The notes below the pieces were generated by a model. The model saw nothing but the letters and a program-made list of their open reading frames with translations. It had not been told where the DNA came from and did not search any database. A stretch of 9,933 bases of DNA from JADFNO01 sp965369945 (GTDB lineage Bacteria > Planctomycetota > Phycisphaerae > Phycisphaerales > SM1A02), in contig CBDUST010000158.1 of assembly GCA_965369945.1 (NCBI GenBank), forward strand, positions 1 to 9,933, read 5' to 3'. Position 1 is the stretch's first letter. Every line of letters begins with the position of its first letter. Both the position numbers and the translations under genes were made by a program. Below, in pieces: positions 6,431 through 9,933 of this stretch.

Positions 6431-6436
6431 CTCCTT
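6431..6436 (-). promoter_or_regulatory. Ribosome-binding site that selects the transporter start
   Basis: AAGGAG on the minus strand, nine bases before ATG 6421, is a near-perfect Shine-Dalgarno sequence and rules against the upstream TTG. Confidence 0.75.
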
Positions 6437-6796
6437 CAACGAGTAGCTACCACCGCCCGAGAAGCCCTCAACGGTGAGGGGGGACAAACGGATGTCGGGG
6501 GATGTGGCCTATCGTCTCAGTCGAAGCAGCGTCTCGAATCTGCCGGGCGGAGTCCGTGGCAGCGGCGTTGGTGCGTGAATAGTGGCCGATAATCCGGCTG
6601 GAGTTGTTCCGCTGGGCCTGGGCGGGCCTTGGTCTGATAATTGTTTGGCTCGTGCGATGAGCTTGGTAGGATGGGAATTCGCGACCTTGCGGCTCCCTTG
6701 GACGAGGGTTCCAGCGGTGACTCAGCGTGGTCGAGCACATTGTGTGCGGACCATTTTCAGTGTGTTAGAATCAGCGGGTAGGCGCGCACGAGATCA
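6437..6796. other. Divergent intergenic region
   Basis: About 360 bp between the transporter and the 666-residue protein. Apart from the promoter-like element at 6735-6771 I see no gene, RNA or strong repeat. Open frames across it have no protein-like composition and no good ribosome-binding site. Confidence 0.5.
6735..6771 (+). promoter_or_regulatory. Candidate extended -10 promoter with overlapping dyad
   Basis: TGTTAGAAT (6763-6771) fits an extended -10 (TGn followed by TAGAAT, one mismatch to TATAAT), 25 bp before ATG 6797. No good -35 lies at the right spacing; TTGTGT at 6740-6745 is 20 bp away. The perfect dyad GCACA-TTG-TGTGC (6735-6747) covers the -35 position and could be an operator for an activator or repressor. 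Confidence 0.35.
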
Positions 6797-8797
6797 ATGA
6801 GCAGCGACACTGGATCACCAACAGATCTTCCGGCGGGCTACAGGGCCGTCCCTATCGACACGTTCCAAGGGAATGCGGCGATGCGGGTTTGCGTGCTCGT
6901 TCGAACCGTTGCAGAGGACGGCTGCGGCAACCTCGTTGTTGTTCGGAATCTGTTGACGAGTCGGGCCTACCTTGGGTGTATCGTTGATCACGGCGGCGTG
7001 ATACACGATTGGGTGGAGATTCGCGTTCAAGATCCCGACTGTCTGGGCGCCTCGCCCGAAGCGGTTCGTAGTCGGCTGTCTAACACGATCATCGATCGAC
7101 GATGGGTTCAAGAGTGTCGAGCTCTGGCAGAGCTCGAGCCGCAACAGTTGCTACGAACAGGTTTCGAAGAACACCATCCGCTTCCTGCGTTCATCGACCA
7201 GGGCGAATGGGAGGTGTTTCATCCAAAGGAACCTGAGAGTGGTTTCGTCTTTCGGCTGTGCGAGGACGACTCACTCCTGCTTGCGCACGGGCTGCCGACA
7301 TACAGCGCGAGCTTGCACCGCTATCTCTATCTCTCTGAGCTCGGCAAGGACACTCCGTTTGTACCGGTCACGCACGATGCTCCGAGCAGCCCGTCAACCC
7401 GACCGCTTCAAGAAGTGACGAGCGATGACCGTCGCGGTGTTCCCTTCAATCCACGATGCGGCCTTCTCCTTGTTCGCCGCTACAGTCCGGTACACTTGGA
7501 AACCTATGTCGACATTCTTGGCGGCGGTTCTTGGAGCGGCGTCTTCCATGGGGAGAACGAGCTGGACCTCGGGGGTCCGCTTCGTGCTCTTTCCCAGCGG
7601 ACGATGCAGGAGCGCCTGGCGGATGGGCACCTACATATTGCCGGACGAGGCTCTTCAGCGCGGGTCCTTGAGGTTCTGCATCTGAAGCTTCGACTTCTTG
7701 CAGATCTTGTCACGTCAGTTCGAGAGTTCGTATCGCGGACACAGGAGCCGCTATTGAACCTACGGGCTGACAGTTTCCAGATTCAGCTGGGCGATCCGGC
7801 CGTTGGATTGCCGTTTCTCTGGACCACGACCGCCCGTCTGGCGGATCCCGGACATGCCGTTCCGCTACCGGTGGAAGGCTCAGACCTTCAGTACTTCCTC
7901 CGCGGTGACGAAGGCACGTCAATCTATTGGCCCGAGTCGGGCAAGTCGACGCTTCGACAGCGGGCATCCATAAGGATTCGGCAGGTCATTGAGGAGGCAG
8001 ACGGCAGAATTGTCGTAGATGGGACATTGTACTCCGACGAGCCGATTCAGCTCGCCCGCAGCGATCTCTTGTGGTTTCGCGTCCAACTCGATCGCGACAG
8101 TGCAGATCTCTATGCGCACGCCATCGGAGACCGCGTAATCGCCCAGGGTGAGATTCGTTTCCGAACGGTTCCGCAGGATGCGGGGGAGGATCGGCAATCA
8201 GCACTGCGGAGCCTCGAAGGGATCCCGATGGACGACATTCCCTTCGAGGTCGTGCCATTCCTAGCCACGCCGTTCGACATGTTTGCGCTGGGAGTCTTGG
8301 CAGTTCAGAGTCTCTTGGTAGATACACAGCAACGACTCCCAGTTGCGCTGGACGAAGTGCTCAGTCTGGCAAGGCAGGTGGCACACGAGTTTGAAGAGCA
8401 GTTACCGCTGTCGAAGCGAGTTGAGCGGATCGTCTCACAGGAGCCCAAGTGGCTGGAGCAGCTTGGTCCCCATCGCCTCATCCGTGATGAGGAGCTAGGA
8501 CTCGTTGAGGCCCTTGACCTTGTCCCGCCACAGCTTTGGTACCAGACGTTGGCTCTGATCGTGCAGATGTTCCCGGGAATCGGCCCCGACAGCCTCTGCC
8601 GCGATCTTGGCGACGCCCCCGCTGCCGGGTTGCACAAGGTCTTTGATCCGATTGTGGGCGAGCTGGAGGATCTCCTGCGCCGCTCTCGGAGCCTGATTGT
8701 GGTAGACTGGGCGGCGAATCGTGAGATTCACGGCGTTATCCGGAAGTATGCCGACGGCCTACGCCAAGAGCAGACGCAGAAGCCGGATACAGCCTGA
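6797..8797 (+). CDS. Unrecognised 666-residue protein with pseudokinase-like landmarks
   Basis: I cannot name a family. There is no signal peptide or membrane helix, so it is probably cytoplasmic. The N-terminal third (15-195) contains GLPTYSASLHRYLY (165-178). Next comes a glycine-loop look-alike, LGGGSWSG (241-248), with no convincing ATP-anchoring Lys after it. A helix (289-312) leads to PLLNLRADSFQIQL (318-331), which aligns by eye with the kinase loop HRDLKPxNIL but with Asn321 for the catalytic Asp, Arg323 for Lys and Ser326 for the metal-binding Asn. No DFG follows (LWTTTARL, 341-348). A beta-rich, perhaps PilZ-like, insert (388-458) is followed by DMFALGVLAVQSLL (494-507), like the kinase alphaF DxxxLGVxL segment. 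The last 150 residues are helical. Starts at ATG 6797 with a weak ribosome-binding site. It is first in a run with the lipoprotein and a second kinase-like gene. Cysteines are few. Confidence 0.8.
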   Translation: MSSDTGSPTDLPAGYRAVPIDTFQGNAAMRVCVLVRTVAEDGCGNLVVVRNLLTSRAYLGCIVDHGGVIHDWVEIRVQDPDCLGASPEAVRSRLSNTIIDRRWVQECRALAELEPQQLLRTGFEEHHPLPAFIDQGEWEVFHPKEPESGFVFRLCEDDSLLLAHGLPTYSASLHRYLYLSELGKDTPFVPVTHDAPSSPSTRPLQEVTSDDRRGVPFNPRCGLLLVRRYSPVHLETYVDILGGGSWSGVFHGENELDLGGPLRALSQRTMQERLADGHLHIAGRGSSARVLEVLHLKLRLLADLVTSVREFVSRTQEPLLNLRADSFQIQLGDPAVGLPFLWTTTARLADPGHAVPLPVEGSDLQYFLRGDEGTSIYWPESGKSTLRQRASIRIRQVIEEADGRIVVDGTLYSDEPIQLARSDLLWFRVQLDRDSADLYAHAIGDRVIAQGEIRFRTVPQDAGEDRQSALRSLEGIPMDDIPFEVVPFLATPFDMFALGVLAVQSLLVDTQQRLPVALDEVLSLARQVAHEFEEQLPLSKRVERIVSQEPKWLEQLGPHRLIRDEELGLVEALDLVPPQLWYQTLALIVQMFPGIGPDSLCRDLGDAPAAGLHKVFDPIVGELEDLLRRSRSLIVVDWAANREIHGVIRKYADGLRQEQTQKPDTA

Positions 8798-8902
8798 ATC
8801 TCGTGCCATGGTCTGGAGAACCTAACACGCGCAGCCGCGACATGGATCTCGGGGCAGCCTCGGACCCGTCCCGGAGGCGCACAACGACGCAGGAGTGGAT
8901 CG

Positions 8903-9436
8903 ATGCTTAGGTTTATTGAACGTCACTTTGGAGTGTTGATGCTTGCCCTGATGGTCGCCTCCGCAATCGGATGCTCCTCGAAACCCAGGATGGTGGAGCT
9001 AAACCTTGGGATCGATCGCGATGCGAAACTAGAGGACAGGCGCGTGGTGGTGCATCTGGTTGGCGTAAGCACTACCGCGTTGGAGGAATGGACCGACAAC
9101 ACGCCGCAAAAATATTGGGAGCCTAACAATCATCTGCGCGATAACGCCGATCGCGCGGGGTTGATTCACAAGATCAATACGTTCACACCCGATGGAGAAC
9201 TTGGCCCGGTTTGGCTGCGTGCGGACGATGATATCTGGAATAAATGGCGAGCGACAGGAGCGATGACCCTGCTCATTTACGCTCAGGGTGTGTTGGTGGA
9301 GAGTCTGACCGGGGATAACCAGGTGCTCAAGCAACTCCCCATAGACTCAGACTCGTACGTTCGCCGGCAGAGTGTGAGGATCTCTATTGAGCCAAGTCAA
9401 ATCGCGGTGAATACGCCTCCAAAACCGCAGGACTAA
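8903..9436 (+). CDS. Small lipoprotein, possibly TssJ-like
   Basis: A 177-residue exported lipoprotein. The signal peptide has a basic start (MLRFIER), hydrophobic core (about 9-20) and lipobox AIGC with Cys24; Ser at +2 favours the outer membrane. The mature part (25-177) has no further membrane helix and alternates short beta-like strands (VVVHLVGV 48-55, MTLLIYAQGV 121-130, QSVRISIE 156-163) with two charged helical stretches, ending in a Pro-rich tail. Size, lipobox and strand-rich layout recall type VI secretion TssJ, but I see no diagnostic motif, so this is a weak guess. AGGAG lies seven bases before ATG 8903. It follows the 666-residue protein by 105 bp and precedes the kinase-like gene by 38 bp, on the same strand. 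LspA (2670-3365) would cleave it before Cys24. Confidence 0.85.
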   Translation: MLRFIERHFGVLMLALMVASAIGCSSKPRMVELNLGIDRDAKLEDRRVVVHLVGVSTTALEEWTDNTPQKYWEPNNHLRDNADRAGLIHKINTFTPDGELGPVWLRADDDIWNKWRATGAMTLLIYAQGVLVESLTGDNQVLKQLPIDSDSYVRRQSVRISIEPSQIAVNTPPKPQD

Positions 9437-9474
9437 TCGCGGCGACGGGAAGTACCGAGCGCAGGCCCTGATTT

Positions 9475-9933
9475 ATGCCTCTCTACGGTCAGTTCGAGAC
9501 CGTTCGTGTTCTTTCGCACGGTGCCGTTGCGAGCATAGAAACGGCGCGTCGAGTCGACGGTACCGGCGGAGACGACTACGTTGTCAAGGCCTTCCGGCCG
9601 TTCGCGTCTGCGACCGATGAGGACGCCCAGCGGCAGCTTCAGCTTTTCCTTGAACAGGCCGAGGCGCAGCGCGCCGTCGCCTCCATCACGGGAGCGCATT
9701 GGGCTCCCGTGTATGAGTTCGGCAAGCAGGCCGAAACAGCCTTCTATGTCACAGACCGCTTCGATGTCCACGCCAGCCAGCTGATTCACGGCAGAGCGAA
9801 GCTCAGTGAGTCCAACTTGTTCGAGGTCCTGAGCGGTGCCGCCAAGGGACTCCTGGAACTTCAGCGTGTGGTCGGCCGCCCACACGGCAACCACAAGCCA
9901 ACCAAAGTGCTCATCAAGAAGGGCCGCCGCGGC
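9475..9933 (+). CDS. Ser/Thr kinase-like protein, probable pseudokinase, 5' part
   Basis: The frame is open to the window end (153 codons seen). It reads as a Hanks-type kinase N-lobe and the start of the C-lobe: YGQFETVRVL (4-13), a poor glycine loop SHGAVAS (14-20), YVVKAF (35-40) with Lys38 at the ATP-anchoring site, a helix with Glu60 or Glu63 at the alphaC position, hinge region FYVTDRF (90-96), and the catalytic-loop equivalent PHGNHKPTKVLI (136-147). In active kinases this loop is HRDxKPxN. Here Asp is Asn139 and the metal-binding Asn is Lys144, while His137, Lys141 and Pro142 stay. That predicts weak or no phosphotransfer. ATG 9475 is the only early start, since an in-frame TGA lies at 9469-9471; the ribosome-binding site is weak. 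It is 38 bp after the lipoprotein, probably the same operon. Confidence 0.85.
   Translation, partial: MPLYGQFETVRVLSHGAVASIETARRVDGTGGDDYVVKAFRPFASATDEDAQRQLQLFLEQAEAQRAVASITGAHWAPVYEFGKQAETAFYVTDRFDVHASQLIHGRAKLSESNLFEVLSGAAKGLLELQRVVGRPHGNHKPTKVLIKKGRRG

Noticed and set aside
9433..9894. Minus-strand frame of 153 codons at the window end
   Set aside because: The plus strand encodes a recognisable kinase N-lobe over the same bases; the minus frame has no recognisable motif.
1..9933. CRISPR array, rRNA, complete insertion sequence or replication origin
   Set aside because: No regularly spaced repeats, rRNA sequence, transposase with terminal repeats or clustered DnaA-box-like sites were seen.

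Overview
The window is GC-rich bacterial DNA made of a conserved housekeeping block followed by an accessory region. It has no ribosomal marker, so placing it is inference. Three things suggest Planctomycetota, perhaps Phycisphaerae: a DksA/TraR-like protein with a lysine/alanine-rich histone-like tail and a KPWAKY-type C-terminus, tyrosine-recombinase residues of the WPK(L/M)(F/Y)QxLRAS type, and a serine-recombinase start of the YVRRSTDRQEQSIPDQ type. I recall all three from that phylum and could not check them by search.

Housekeeping block (1 to about 4330). proC (minus strand) and accA (plus strand) diverge. The proC frame is cut by an amber codon exactly where the family has a conserved Tyr. 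After accA come a DksA/TraR-like gene and lspA, joined by a TAATG stop/start overlap. lspA runs tail-to-tail into truB with a 19-bp overlap. Only 24 bp beyond the truB start, tRNA-Ser(GGA) begins on the other strand, followed 35 bp later by tRNA-Pro(GGG).

Integration scar (about 4331-4800). Next to tRNA-Pro is a 117-codon frame with a good ribosome-binding site. It joins the N-terminus of a serine recombinase to the C-terminus of a tyrosine recombinase. This looks like what remains of one or two integrative elements at a tRNA after deletion. About 340 bp without a convincing gene follow.

Accessory region (about 5135 to the end). A 12-helix MFS-type transporter on the minus strand diverges from a plus-strand gene set that runs off the window. 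The set is a 666-residue protein of no family I can name, with kinase-like landmarks and altered catalytic positions; a small lipoprotein; and the start of a Ser/Thr-kinase-like protein whose HRD aspartate is replaced by Asn (HGN). Two apparent pseudokinases around a lipoprotein form the most unusual unit here. They could be cytoplasmic regulators or scaffolds of an envelope-anchored apparatus. A link to type VI-like secretion (TssJ-like lipoprotein) is only a weak guess.
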